From assembly GCA_000715855.1 (NCBI GenBank), contig KL571270.1, positions 1,102 through 8,905 on the forward strand: a stretch of DNA of 7,804 bases, read 5' to 3'. The notes below the pieces were generated by a model that saw only the letters and a list, made by a program, of their open reading frames with translations, was not told the DNA's origin and searched no databases. This DNA is from Actinoplanes liguriensis (GTDB lineage Bacteria; Actinomycetota; Actinomycetes; Mycobacteriales; Micromonosporaceae). This document shows, one piece after another, positions 1 to 7,804 of this stretch (its first letter is position 1; each line of letters opens with the position of its first letter). A program made the translations under genes and the position numbers.

Positions 1-19
1 CCACAGCGGAGACAGGCAA

Positions 20-43
20 TGAAGATCTTGAAGTTGATCTTCA
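20..43 (-). terminator. Candidate hairpin downstream of dapB (weak terminator)
   Basis: An 8-bp perfect inverted repeat (20-27 with 36-43) encloses an 8-base loop and begins 12 bases past the dapB stop codon. It is much richer in A and T than its surroundings. On the minus strand the stem is followed by TTGCC and not by a real T-run, so it is at best a weak intrinsic terminator or an mRNA 3'-end stabiliser. The window ends before the next gene, so it is not possible to tell whether transcription stops here. Confidence 0.35.
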
Positions 44-54
44 GGGGGATGTGC

Positions 55-1792
<1,738 letters not shown>

Positions 1793-1794
1793 GG

Positions 1795-3126
1795 TTAACC
1801 AGAGGGAAACGCGCCCTCGTCGAACGGTCCGACCACGGCCAGGGACTGTTTGCGGGCGAGCAGATCGGCGGCAACCTTCTCGACATCTACCATCGTCACC
1901 GCGTCGACCCGGGTGAGCAGCTCGTCGACACCCATCAGGTCACCGTGCAGGAGCTCGGACTTCGCCAGCCGGCTCATCCGCGAGCTGGTGTCCTCCAGGC
2001 CCAGGACGTAGGCGCCCTTGACCATGCCCTTGCCCCGGACGAGTTCGTCGGGTGTGATTCCGCTCTCGGCGACCCGGGCGAGCTCGGTGCGGATCAGGTC
2101 GAGCACCTCGGGCGCCTTGCCGGGGGCGCAGCCGGCGTAGACGCCGAACAGGCCGCTGTCGGCGTACTGGCTGCCGTAGGAGTACACCGAGTAGGCCAGC
2201 CCGCGCTTCTCCCGGATCTCCTGGAAGAGCCGACTGGACATGCCGCCGCCGAGCACGTTGTTCAGCACGCCCAGGGCGAACCGGCGCTCGTCGTAACGGC
2301 TCAGGCCGACCGTGCCGAGCACGATGTGCGCCTGCTCGGTGTCCCGGTGCAGGACCACGGTGTGCGGCTTCTGCACCCGGACCCGCTTGTCGGCCGGTCG
2401 GGGTGGCGCCGGGTCGGCCGGGCCGCTGTCCAGCGGGGTGCCGGCCAGCGCCTTGCGCACCAGCTTGACCACCGTGGCGTGGTCGAGATTGCCGGCGGCC
2501 GCGATCACGATCTCCGGAGCCTTGTAGCGCTTCCGGTAGAAGCTGTTGATCTGGTTCCGGGTCATCGGGGTGACCGACTCCGGGGTGCCGGAGATCAGCC
2601 GGCCCAGCGGGTGGTCACCGTAGATCGCCTCGGCGAAGACGTCGTGCACCTCGTCGCCCGGCTCGTCCTCGTGCATGGCGATCTCCTCGAGGATCACGCC
2701 ACGCTCGGTCTCCACGTCCGACGGGTCGAGGATCGAGTCGGCCACCGCGTCCACCAGCACGTCCACCGCGAGCGGCAGGTCGGAGTCGAGCACCCGCGCG
2801 TAATAGCAGGTGTACTCCTTCGTGGTGAAGGCGTTGGTCTCGCCGCCCACCGCCTCGATCTCCGCGGAGATCTCCAGCGCGGTGCGCTTGGGCGTGCCCT
2901 TGAAGAGCAGGTGCTCCAGGAAGTGCGAGGCGCCGGACATCGCCGGGGACTCGTCCCGGGACCCGATCCCGACCCAGACGCCGAGAGCGGCGCTGCGGGT
3001 GGTCGGGATCGACTCGGTGAGGATGCGCAGACCACTGGGCAGGACGGTCTTCTTGACGCCGTCCTGCAGGGTCCTGGTAGAAACGCGGGCCGGCCTCTCG
3101 GCCGGCCCGCGGTTGTTCGCTGTCAC
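1795..3126 (-). CDS. pepR: M16-family zinc metallopeptidase (PepR / mitochondrial processing peptidase beta-like)
   Basis: This 443-residue peptidase has two homologous M16 halves. The N-terminal half carries the inverted zinc motif HFLEH (68-72), with His68 and His72 as zinc ligands and Glu71 as the catalytic base. The third ligand is Glu148 in VILEEIAMHEDEP, at the 76-residue offset seen in yeast beta-MPP. The C-terminal half has the characteristic GGGMSSRLFQEIREKRGLAYSVYS (293-316), the flexible glycine-rich loop and Arg/Tyr region of the family. There is no signal peptide, so it is probably cytoplasmic; its substrates are unknown. The start is GTG at 3126-3124, directly after the pnp TGA with no spacer and only a weak Shine-Dalgarno, so translation is probably coupled to pnp. 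No other ATG or GTG lies before the conserved LPSGLRILTE core. The first codons contain a strong hairpin (3084-3111). The symbol follows the M. tuberculosis orthologue located beside gpsI. Confidence 0.94.
   Translation of the reverse strand: MTANNRGPAERPARVSTRTLQDGVKKTVLPSGLRILTESIPTTRSAALGVWVGIGSRDESPAMSGASHFLEHLLFKGTPKRTALEISAEIEAVGGETNAFTTKEYTCYYARVLDSDLPLAVDVLVDAVADSILDPSDVETERGVILEEIAMHEDEPGDEVHDVFAEAIYGDHPLGRLISGTPESVTPMTRNQINSFYRKRYKAPEIVIAAAGNLDHATVVKLVRKALAGTPLDSGPADPAPPRPADKRVRVQKPHTVVLHRDTEQAHIVLGTVGLSRYDERRFALGVLNNVLGGGMSSRLFQEIREKRGLAYSVYSYGSQYADSGLFGVYAGCAPGKAPEVLDLIRTELARVAESGITPDELVRGKGMVKGAYVLGLEDTSSRMSRLAKSELLHGDLMGVDELLTRVDAVTMVDVEKVAADLLARKQSLAVVGPFDEGAFPSG
3084..3111 (-). 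terminator. Strong GC hairpin with GAGA loop and short T-run after pnp, inside the M16 start region
   Basis: There is a perfect 12-bp inverted repeat (3084-3095 with 3100-3111). Read on the minus strand it has a GAGA tetraloop of the GNRA class and is followed by TTTCT. It begins 15 bases past the last base of the pnp stop codon and lies within the first ~15 codons of the M16 gene. Position, stem strength and T-run resemble an intrinsic terminator or attenuator for pnp, but the T-run is short and the hairpin is in coding sequence. It could instead protect the pnp mRNA 3' end or lower M16 translation. Confidence 0.5.
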
Positions 3127-5373
3127 TCAGTCGCGGCGTTCGCCACGGTCGCCCGCCGGACGCGACCGGCGCTGTCTCTTATACAGCTCCTCGCCCTCGG
3201 GGCGGACCTTGTCCAGGTAGATCTTGCCGCGCGCGTCGATGTCCGCGATCTGGACCTCGACCTTGTCGCCGACGTTGAGGAAGTCCTCGACCTTGTCGAC
3301 CCGCTTGCCGTCGCCCACCTTGGAGATGTGCAGCAGGCCGTCACGGCCGGGCAGCAGCGAGATGAACGCGCCGAACGCGGCCGTCTTCACCACGGTGCCG
3401 AGGAACTTGTCGCCCATCTTCGGCAGGGTCGGGTTCGCGATCGCGTTGATCCGCTCGACCGCGGCCTCGGCGGCCGGGCCGTTGGTCGCACCGACGTAGA
3501 TCGTGCCGTCGTCCTCGATGGAGATGTCGGCGCCGGTCTCGTCCTGGATCGCGTTGATGGTCTGGCCCTTCGGGCCGATCACCATGCCGATCTTGTCGAC
3601 CGGGATCTTCACGGTGGTGACCCGCGGGGCGTGCTCGCTCATCGCGGCCGGGGACTCGATCGCCGCGGTCATCACCGCGAGGATCGTGGCCCGGGCCTCG
3701 TGCGCCTGCTGCAGAGCGCCGGCCAGCACGTCCGACGGGATGCCGTCGAGCTTGGTGTCCAGCTGCAGGGCGGTGACGAACTCGCTCGTGCCGGCGACCT
3801 TGAAGTCCATGTCACCGAACGCGTCCTCGGCGCCGAGGATGTCGGTCAGCGCGATGTACTGCGTCTTGCCGTCGACCTCGTCCGAGATCAGGCCCATCGC
3901 GATGCCGGCGACCGGCGCCTTCAGCGGCACACCGGCGGCGAGCAGGGCCAGCGTCGAGGCGCAGACCGAGCCCATCGAGGTGGAGCCGTTCGAGCCGAGG
4001 GCCTCGGAGACCTGCCGGATCGCGTACGGGAACTCCTCGCGCGACGGCAGCACCGGGACCAGCGCACGCTCGGCCAGCGCACCGTGGCCGATCTCGCGCC
4101 GCTTCGGCGAGCCGACCCGGCCGGTCTCACCGGTCGAGTACGGCGGGAAGTTGTAGTTGTGCATGTAGCGCTTGGTCTTCTCCGGAGAGAGGGTGTCCAG
4201 CGCCTGCTCCATGCGCAGCATGTTCAGCGTGGTGACGCCCAGGATCTGGGTCTCGCCCCGCTCGAACAGCGCCGAGCCGTGCACCCGCGGCAGCACGCCG
4301 ATCTGCGCGGTCAGCGGACGGATGTCACGCGGGCCGCGGCCGTCGATGCGGATCTGCTCGCGCAGCACCCGCTGGCGCACCTCGGACTTGGTGACCGAGC
4401 GGAACGCCGCGCTGATCTCCTTCTCCCGGCCCTCGAACCGCTCGTCGAGCAGCTCGTGCGCCTTCGCCTTGACCAGGTCGAGGGCCTCCTCGCGCTCCTG
4501 CTTCGCGGCGATCTTCAGAGCCTCGGCGGTCTCGGCGCGCACCGCGTCGCTGACCGCGGAGAACACGTCGTCCTGGTAGTCCAGGAAGACCGGGAAGTCG
4601 GCGACCGGCTTGGCGGCGACGTCGGCCAGCTCGCTCTGCGCGCGGCACAGCTCGCGGATCGCCGGCTTGGCGGCCTCCAGGCCACTCGCCACGATCTCCT
4701 CGGTCGGCGCGACGGCGCCGGCGGCGATCAGCTTGACCGCCTGCGGGGTGGCCTCGGCCTCGACCATCATGATCGCGACGTCGCCCTCGGCGGTGACGCG
4801 ACCGGCGACGACCATGTCGAAGGTGGCCCGCTCGAGCTCCTCGATGGTCGGGAACGCGACCCACTGGCCGTCGATGTGCGCGACGCGGGTCGAGCCGACC
4901 GGGCCGCTGAACGGCAGACCGGAGAGCTTGGTCGACATCGAGGCCGCGTTCATGGCGACGACGTCGTACGGGTGCGCGGGGTCGAGGGCCAGCACGGTCT
5001 CGACGACCTGGACCTCGTTGCGCAGGCCCTTGGTGAACGACGGGCGCAGCGGCCGGTCGATCAGGCGGCAGGTGAGGATGGCGTCCTCGCTGGGACGGCC
5101 CTCGCGCCGGAAGAACGAGCCGGGGATGCGGCCCGCGGCGTACATCCGCTCCTCGACGTCGACGGTCAGCGGGAAGAAGTCGAAGTGCTCCTTCGGCGCC
5201 TTGCTGGCCGTGGTCGCGGAGAGAACAGTGGTGTCGCCCAGTTGGACGATCACCGAACCGGCGGCCTGCTTGGCCAGCCGGCCGGTGGAGAACACGATCT
5301 CGCGGGTGCCGAACGACCCGTTGTCGATGATCGCCGTGCGAGATTCGGTTCCGAGAGCGGTCTGCTCTGACAA
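3127..5373 (-). CDS. pnp: Polynucleotide phosphorylase (PNPase, GpsI)
   Basis: This is a trimeric cytoplasmic 3'-to-5' phosphorolytic exoribonuclease that releases nucleoside diphosphates and can also add 3' tails. Actinomycete members were once named guanosine pentaphosphate synthetase. The 748 residues are full length for the family. Domains in order are the first RNase PH core (about 20-150, with FFRREGRP at 87-94), a helical linker (about 240-330), the second RNase PH core (about 345-560, catalytic Asp517, Asp523 and Lys525 in [10 protein letters not shown]), a KH domain (about 586-645, GxxG as GPKG at 600-603) and an S1 domain (about 654-724). A short basic tail follows; its codons at 731-735 are atypical and match the Tn5 mosaic end. 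The start is TTG at 5373-5371, supported by GAGGAG 8 bases upstream; no ATG or GTG fits. It lies 189 bases after rpsO, a conserved pairing. Confidence 0.98.
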   Translation of the reverse strand: MSEQTALGTESRTAIIDNGSFGTREIVFSTGRLAKQAAGSVIVQLGDTTVLSATTASKAPKEHFDFFPLTVDVEERMYAAGRIPGSFFRREGRPSEDAILTCRLIDRPLRPSFTKGLRNEVQVVETVLALDPAHPYDVVAMNAASMSTKLSGLPFSGPVGSTRVAHIDGQWVAFPTIEELERATFDMVVAGRVTAEGDVAIMMVEAEATPQAVKLIAAGAVAPTEEIVASGLEAAKPAIRELCRAQSELADVAAKPVADFPVFLDYQDDVFSAVSDAVRAETAEALKIAAKQEREEALDLVKAKAHELLDERFEGREKEISAAFRSVTKSEVRQRVLREQIRIDGRGPRDIRPLTAQIGVLPRVHGSALFERGETQILGVTTLNMLRMEQALDTLSPEKTKRYMHNYNFPPYSTGETGRVGSPKRREIGHGALAERALVPVLPSREEFPYAIRQVSEALGSNGSTSMGSVCASTLALLAAGVPLKAPVAGIAMGLISDEVDGKTQYIALTDILGAEDAFGDMDFKVAGTSEFVTALQLDTKLDGIPSDVLAGALQQAHEARATILAVMTAAIESPAAMSEHAPRVTTVKIPVDKIGMVIGPKGQTINAIQDETGADISIEDDGTIYVGATNGPAAEAAVERINAIANPTLPKMGDKFLGTVVKTAAFGAFISLLPGRDGLLHISKVGDGKRVDKVEDFLNVGDKVEVQIADIDARGKIYLDKVRPEGEELYKRQRRSRPAGDRGERRD

Positions 5374-5387
5374 GTGAGGTACTCCTC
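5374..5387 (-). promoter_or_regulatory. pnp ribosome-binding site fixing a TTG start
   Basis: On the minus strand GAGGAG (5387-5382) is separated by 8 bases from TTG at 5373-5371. This is a near-ideal Shine-Dalgarno and spacing, and it decides the start in favour of the unusual TTG codon, since no ATG or GTG in frame is suitably placed. Confidence 0.85.
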
Positions 5388-5529
5388 TTCGTCGAGGACC
5401 CGGCGGTCTACAGCGCGTTTCAACATGGCCGGTCTTCGATCGAAGTACCCAGGTATGACTGCCTGGGAACCACTACCGGAGACCGGTGCTGCCGGTGTGA
5501 GCCGCGCGGGTCCGTGGGGTGGTGTGGCG

Positions 5530-5555
5530 CGGGGAGCGGCTTTCACCGCTCCCCG
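5530..5555 (-). terminator. Hairpin 7 bases after the rpsO stop (no T-run)
   Basis: A perfect 10-bp stem (5530-5539 with 5546-5555) encloses a 6-base loop. It sits just past the rpsO TAG codon. The minus-strand sequence after the stem is GCGCC and lacks any T-run, so it is not a classical intrinsic terminator. It may be a leaky terminator, an RNase III processing stem or an mRNA 3'-end barrier for rpsO. Confidence 0.5.
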
Positions 5556-5562
5556 GGCAAAA

Positions 5563-5832
5563 CTATCGGCGCAGGCCGAGACGCTCGATGAGCGTCCGGT
5601 AGCGGGCGATGTCCTTCTTCTGAACGTAGTTCAGCAGGCGGCGGCGCTGACCGACCAGCAGGAGCAGACCACGACGGCTGTGGTGGTCGTGCTTGTGCTG
5701 CTTGAGGTGCTCGGTCAGGTCGGCGATCCGCTTGGTGAGCATCGCGACCTGGACCTCGGGCGAACCGGTGTCGCCCTCCTTGGTCGCGTACTCACCCATG
5801 ATCTTGTTCTTGGTCTCTTGGTCGAGCGCCAT
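5563..5832 (-). CDS. rpsO: 30S ribosomal protein S15
   Basis: S15 is a primary binder of 16S rRNA in the central domain and helps nucleate assembly of the small-subunit platform. The 89-residue protein matches the family length exactly. The signature is intact: [16 protein letters not shown] (21-36), then [18 protein letters not shown] (39-56), [10 protein letters not shown] (61-70) and the C-terminal [13 protein letters not shown] (77-89). The start chosen is ATG at 5832-5830 (MALDQETK), the usual N-terminus; a longer reading from 5895 would add 21 unconserved residues. GGAG lies only 3 bases before the ATG, closer than usual. The gene is preceded by a 128-base leader with hairpins and followed by a stem 7 bases after the stop. 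It is linked to pnp downstream, a widely conserved arrangement. Confidence 0.98.
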   Translation of the reverse strand: MALDQETKNKIMGEYATKEGDTGSPEVQVAMLTKRIADLTEHLKQHKHDHHSRRGLLLLVGQRRRLLNYVQKKDIARYRTLIERLGLRR

Positions 5833-5960
5833 ATTCTCCGAACTTCTGTGTTGCCGATTCAACAGTCCCGCGACCCGCGGCGTCGGGCAGGTCATACCGT
5901 CAAAGGCAGAGCGGGACCGGTGTCGCCTGACTCGGACGACGGTTAAACCCTACCAGGGGG
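5833..5960 (-). promoter_or_regulatory. rpsO leader with two tandem hairpins
   Basis: This 128-base gap between the ribF stop and rpsO has no credible gene. Just upstream of the rpsO Shine-Dalgarno, two hairpins lie in tandem: CCGCG/CGCGG with a 3-base loop (5868-5880) and TGTTG/CAACA with a 6-base loop (5849-5864). TAGGGT (5952-5947 on the minus strand) fits the loose actinobacterial -10 pattern TAnnnT, but no good -35 hexamer accompanies it, so the promoter is only a suggestion. Leaders of rpsO in several bacterial phyla bind S15 for feedback control; this one could do the same, which is inference. Confidence 0.45.
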
Positions 5961-6893
5961 TCACCGGAGCAACACGCGGGTCTCTTCCACGTCGGCGCGG
6001 ATCTGAGCGACGAGCGGCTCGATGGCGTCATATTTGCGCTGCTCACGGAGGTGCGCCACGAAGTCGAGGCTGATCCGCTCGCCGTAGAGGTCACCGGAGA
6101 AGCCCAGCGCGTACGCCTCGACGCGGCGCTCCCGCCCCTCGAACGTCGGGTTGGTGCCGATCGAGACGCTGGCCGGCCATCGACCGGCGTTCTCCCCGGC
6201 CCGGGTCAGCCAGGCGGCGTAGACCCCGTCGGCCGGCACCGCGGCATATCGATGCGCCATCAGGTTCGCCGTGGGGAAGCCCAGCTCGCGGCCGCGCTGG
6301 TCACCGCGGACCACCACGCCGGCCAGGCGGTGCGGGCGGCCGAGCGCGGCCGCCGCGGCACGCACGTCCCCGGCGTCGACACAACTGCGGATGTACGTCG
6401 AGGAGAACACCACCCCGTCCGCCGAGACCAGCGGCGCGTCCTCGACCGTGAACCCGAACGTGCGCCCGAGGCTCTCCAGCAGCGTGACGTCGCCGGCCGC
6501 CTTGTGCCCGAACCGGAAGTTGTCCCCCACCACCACGTCGGCCGCGTGCAGCGCCTCGACGAGCGCGTCGTGGACGAACGCGTCCGGGCTGAGCCGGGAG
6601 AACTCCGGTGTGAACGGGACCACGCAGAGCGCGTCCACCCCGAGCTGCTCGATCAGCTCGGCCTTGCGCACCGACTCGGTCAGCACCGCCGGGTGCGAGC
6701 CCGGGCGGACCACCTCGGACGGGTGCGGGTCGAAGGTCATCACCACCGACTGCAGGCCCATGTCCCGGGCGCGCTTCACCGCGTGCCCGATGATCGCCTG
6801 GTGGCCACGGTGCACGCCGTCGAAGACGCCGATGGTCACGACCGAGCGGCCCCAGCCACCCGGAACCGATTCCAATCCCCGCCACCGCTGCAT
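5961..6893 (-). CDS. ribF: Bifunctional riboflavin kinase / FMN adenylyltransferase (FAD synthetase)
   Basis: This cytoplasmic enzyme phosphorylates riboflavin to FMN and then adenylylates FMN to FAD. The 310-residue protein has the expected two-domain length. The N-terminal nucleotidyltransferase domain (about 16-180) shows GVFDGVHRGHQ (22-32, HxGH at 28-31), DPHP (55-58), VVGDNFRFGH (121-130) and SSTYIRS (164-170). The C-terminal flavokinase domain (about 186-308) shows GRELGFPTANL (201-211, the PTAN nucleotide/Mg loop), GVY (223-225), SIGTNPTF (244-251), Glu259 in RVEAYALGF as the likely catalytic acid, and HLREQRKYD (281-289). All key residues are present. The ATG start at 6893-6891 has GGAGGAG 7 bases upstream. 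It is the first gene of the minus-strand cluster and is divergent from the sensor gene. Confidence 0.98.
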   Translation of the reverse strand: MQRWRGLESVPGGWGRSVVTIGVFDGVHRGHQAIIGHAVKRARDMGLQSVVMTFDPHPSEVVRPGSHPAVLTESVRKAELIEQLGVDALCVVPFTPEFSRLSPDAFVHDALVEALHAADVVVGDNFRFGHKAAGDVTLLESLGRTFGFTVEDAPLVSADGVVFSSTYIRSCVDAGDVRAAAAALGRPHRLAGVVVRGDQRGRELGFPTANLMAHRYAAVPADGVYAAWLTRAGENAGRWPASVSIGTNPTFEGRERRVEAYALGFSGDLYGERISLDFVAHLREQRKYDAIEPLVAQIRADVEETRVLLR

Positions 6894-6993
6894 CGAAAAG
6901 CTCCTCCGCGTGTAGTCAGCCCTAGCCTATCGACCGCTGGGAGAGCGCGTATTCCCCCTACGCTGCGCCCGGATCGGTACGATTGAGACCGAT
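6894..6993. promoter_or_regulatory. Divergent intergenic region between ribF and the sensor gene
   Basis: These 100 bases must drive ribF leftward and probably the sensor gene rightward. GGAGGAG (6907-6901, minus strand) is the ribF ribosome-binding site, 7 bases before its ATG. TAGGCT (6929-6924, minus strand) is a possible ribF -10. On the plus strand TACGAT (6978-6983) is a possible -10 lying only 10 bases before the sensor ATG, which would give a nearly leaderless transcript. An inverted repeat ATCGGT-N9-ACCGAT (6973-6993) overlaps that hexamer and ends against the ATG. No convincing -35 boxes are visible on either strand, so the promoter calls are tentative. Confidence 0.45.
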
Positions 6994-7804
6994 ATGAGCG
7001 ACGGGTGGACCAGTCTTGTCCTGCTCGCCGCGGAGATCACCTTCGCGGTGCTCTTCCTGCGCGCTCTGTTCGGCTGTCTGCGGCGTCGTGACCCGTTGCA
7101 GGGCGATCTGACCCTGATGTTCGGGACGTGCGCCCTGGTCTTCCTGCTCGACCTGATGTGGAACACGATCGGCGACGATCCGGCCGGCACCGGCGCGTGG
7201 ACCGCGCTGCCGCTGATGGCCCAGCCCTACCTGACCCTGCGCCTGGCCAGCCGGCTGCGATACGTGCCCCGGTGGCTCGACCTCGGGGTCCTGGGCACCT
7301 ACCTGGCCCTGGCGATCCCGCTCGCGGTGGCGCCCCGCCCCCTGCCGACCGGGCTGATCGCCGCCGAGGTGATCTACTTCCTGACCGTCGAAGGGGTCGC
7401 GGCCGCCCTGCTGTTCGGCAAGGCCCGCACGCGTACCGGCACGAACCGGGCCCGGCTGATGACCGCCGCCGCGGCCGCCCTGATGTTCGCCGTGATGCTC
7501 CTGCTGATCGGCGCGGCCGCCGCCCTGCACAGCACGCCGCTGCGGGCCGCCAGCCGGGTGCTGACGCTGGCCAGTGCGCTCGCCTACTTGATGGCGTTCG
7601 TGCCACCGCGCCGGTTGCAGCAGTTCGCGTCGGCGTCCGCGGCGCACGCGATCACCGAACGGCTGCTGCGAGCGCCGGCCGACTCGCCGGAACAGGTGTG
7701 GCAGACGTACGCCGAGATCATGCGCTTCCACACCGGCGCGGACGCGGTCGCGGTGCTGCTCCCCCGGATGAACGGGACGCTGGAGCAGACCGGATACGCC
7801 CGCC
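6994..7804 (+). CDS. Multi-pass membrane sensor with GAF-like domain, 5' part only
   Basis: An open frame of 270 codons runs from ATG at 6994 off the window end with no stop. The first ~205 residues contain about seven hydrophobic stretches, near 7-29, 39-56, 70-87 (weaker), 96-113, 119-142, 155-178 and 184-204, with basic loops such as CLRRRD and GKARTRTGTNRAR. They are followed by FVPPRRLQQF (202-211), a helical linker and what looks like the first strand and helix of a GAF domain (about 232-270, SPEQVWQTYAEIMRFHTGADAVAVLLP). This layout resembles actinomycete 7TM-GAF sensors that usually end in a histidine kinase or another signalling output; the output domain lies outside the window. There is no clear Shine-Dalgarno, and a -10-like hexamer lies 10 bases upstream, so a very short leader is possible. 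Codon use is strongly G/C-ending, supporting a real gene. The ligand is unknown. Confidence 0.8.
   Translation, partial: MSDGWTSLVLLAAEITFAVLFLRALFGCLRRRDPLQGDLTLMFGTCALVFLLDLMWNTIGDDPAGTGAWTALPLMAQPYLTLRLASRLRYVPRWLDLGVLGTYLALAIPLAVAPRPLPTGLIAAEVIYFLTVEGVAAALLFGKARTRTGTNRARLMTAAAAALMFAVMLLLIGAAAALHSTPLRAASRVLTLASALAYLMAFVPPRRLQQFASASAAHAITERLLRAPADSPEQVWQTYAEIMRFHTGADAVAVLLPRMNGTLEQTGYAR

Larger units (their letters stand above)
5374..5562 (-). promoter_or_regulatory. rpsO-pnp intergenic region / structured pnp leader
   Basis: This 189-base spacer between rpsO and pnp has no credible gene. It holds several inverted repeats: a 10-bp stem just after rpsO (5530-5555), competing short ACCGG/CCGGT stems (5475-5496), a 6-bp stem with an 8-base loop (5448-5467) and a 12-bp perfect palindrome (5434-5445) extendable by 3 bp with one bulge. 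In E. coli and Streptomyces coelicolor the rpsO-pnp spacer is cut by RNase III, and in E. coli PNPase then controls its own mRNA. The dense structure here fits such a role, by inference. I could not find a convincing -35/-10 pair for a separate pnp promoter. Confidence 0.6.

Noticed and set aside
1..52. A possible next minus-strand gene after dapB, where a frame reads AAG ATC AAC TTC AAG ATC TTC with C/G-ending codons
   Set aside because: The frame has no ATG or GTG near its beginning and no Shine-Dalgarno, and the codon pattern follows from the hairpin repeat at 20-43. Too little sequence remains to support a gene.
3172..3185. A real Tn5-type transposon insertion at the mosaic-end match
   Set aside because: Only 14 of 19 bases match, no second end or transposase is present, no 9-base target duplication is visible, and the pnp frame stays open. 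An adapter remnant or chance remain the better explanations.
5250..5546. A 98-codon minus-strand frame crossing the rpsO-pnp spacer into pnp
   Set aside because: It lacks a ribosome-binding site and any motif, and half of it is an out-of-frame reading of the pnp start. The spacer is better explained as structured leader RNA.
5833..5895. A 21-residue N-terminal extension of S15 starting at 5895
   Set aside because: S15 proteins start at MAL and are 89 residues long; the added residues are unconserved and the sequence forms leader hairpins. The ATG at 5832 has its own GGAG.
6958..7731. A 257-codon minus-strand open frame opposite the sensor gene
   Set aside because: It is rich in Gln, Arg, Gly and His with no domain, and it is the reverse shadow of a plus-strand frame that has hydrophobic segments and a GAF-like start.

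Overview
The window is very GC-rich, and its coding regions prefer G or C at third codon positions. It carries a compact minus-strand housekeeping cluster whose order (ribF, rpsO, pnp, M16 peptidase, then dapB) is typical of Actinomycetota. As I recall the Mycobacterium tuberculosis layout, the same genes lie there in the same relative order (ribF, rpsO, gpsI, pepR, further on dapB). The proteins look like those of a high-GC actinomycete. The 7TM-GAF sensor at the right edge suggests Micromonosporaceae, perhaps an Actinoplanes-like organism, but that family placement is inference.

Layout, read in the direction of minus-strand transcription (right to left): ribF (6893-5961, FAD synthesis); a 128-base leader with two tandem hairpins; rpsO (5832-5563, ribosomal protein S15); a 189-base, highly structured spacer; pnp (5373-3127, polynucleotide phosphorylase, TTG start behind a strong Shine-Dalgarno); an M16 zinc peptidase (3126-1795) whose GTG start directly abuts the pnp stop; a PAP2/Aur1-like membrane phosphatase (1792-797) starting 2 bases after the peptidase stop; and dapB (810-55, lysine/diaminopimelate synthesis), which overlaps the PAP2 gene by 14 bases. 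From pnp to dapB the genes touch or overlap, so they are probably one translationally coupled unit. Divergently, on the plus strand from 6994 to the window end, is the 5' part of a multi-pass membrane sensor with the start of a GAF-like domain.

The genes do not form one pathway. rpsO and pnp link translation to RNA turnover, a pairing known for post-transcriptional control. dapB supplies diaminopimelate and lysine for the cell wall and protein, and the PAP2 protein probably acts on a membrane lipid phosphate. I found no tRNA, rRNA, CRISPR array, complete insertion sequence or obvious novel gene system, and no gene-free stretch longer than 189 bases.

The points most worth a second look are a 14-base exact match to the Tn5 mosaic end (the Nextera adapter end) inside the 3' end of pnp, where codon use is also odd; a perfect 12-bp GNRA-loop hairpin with a short T-run inside the first codons of the M16 gene; the structured rpsO-pnp spacer; and a TTA codon overlapping the dapB ribosome-binding region.
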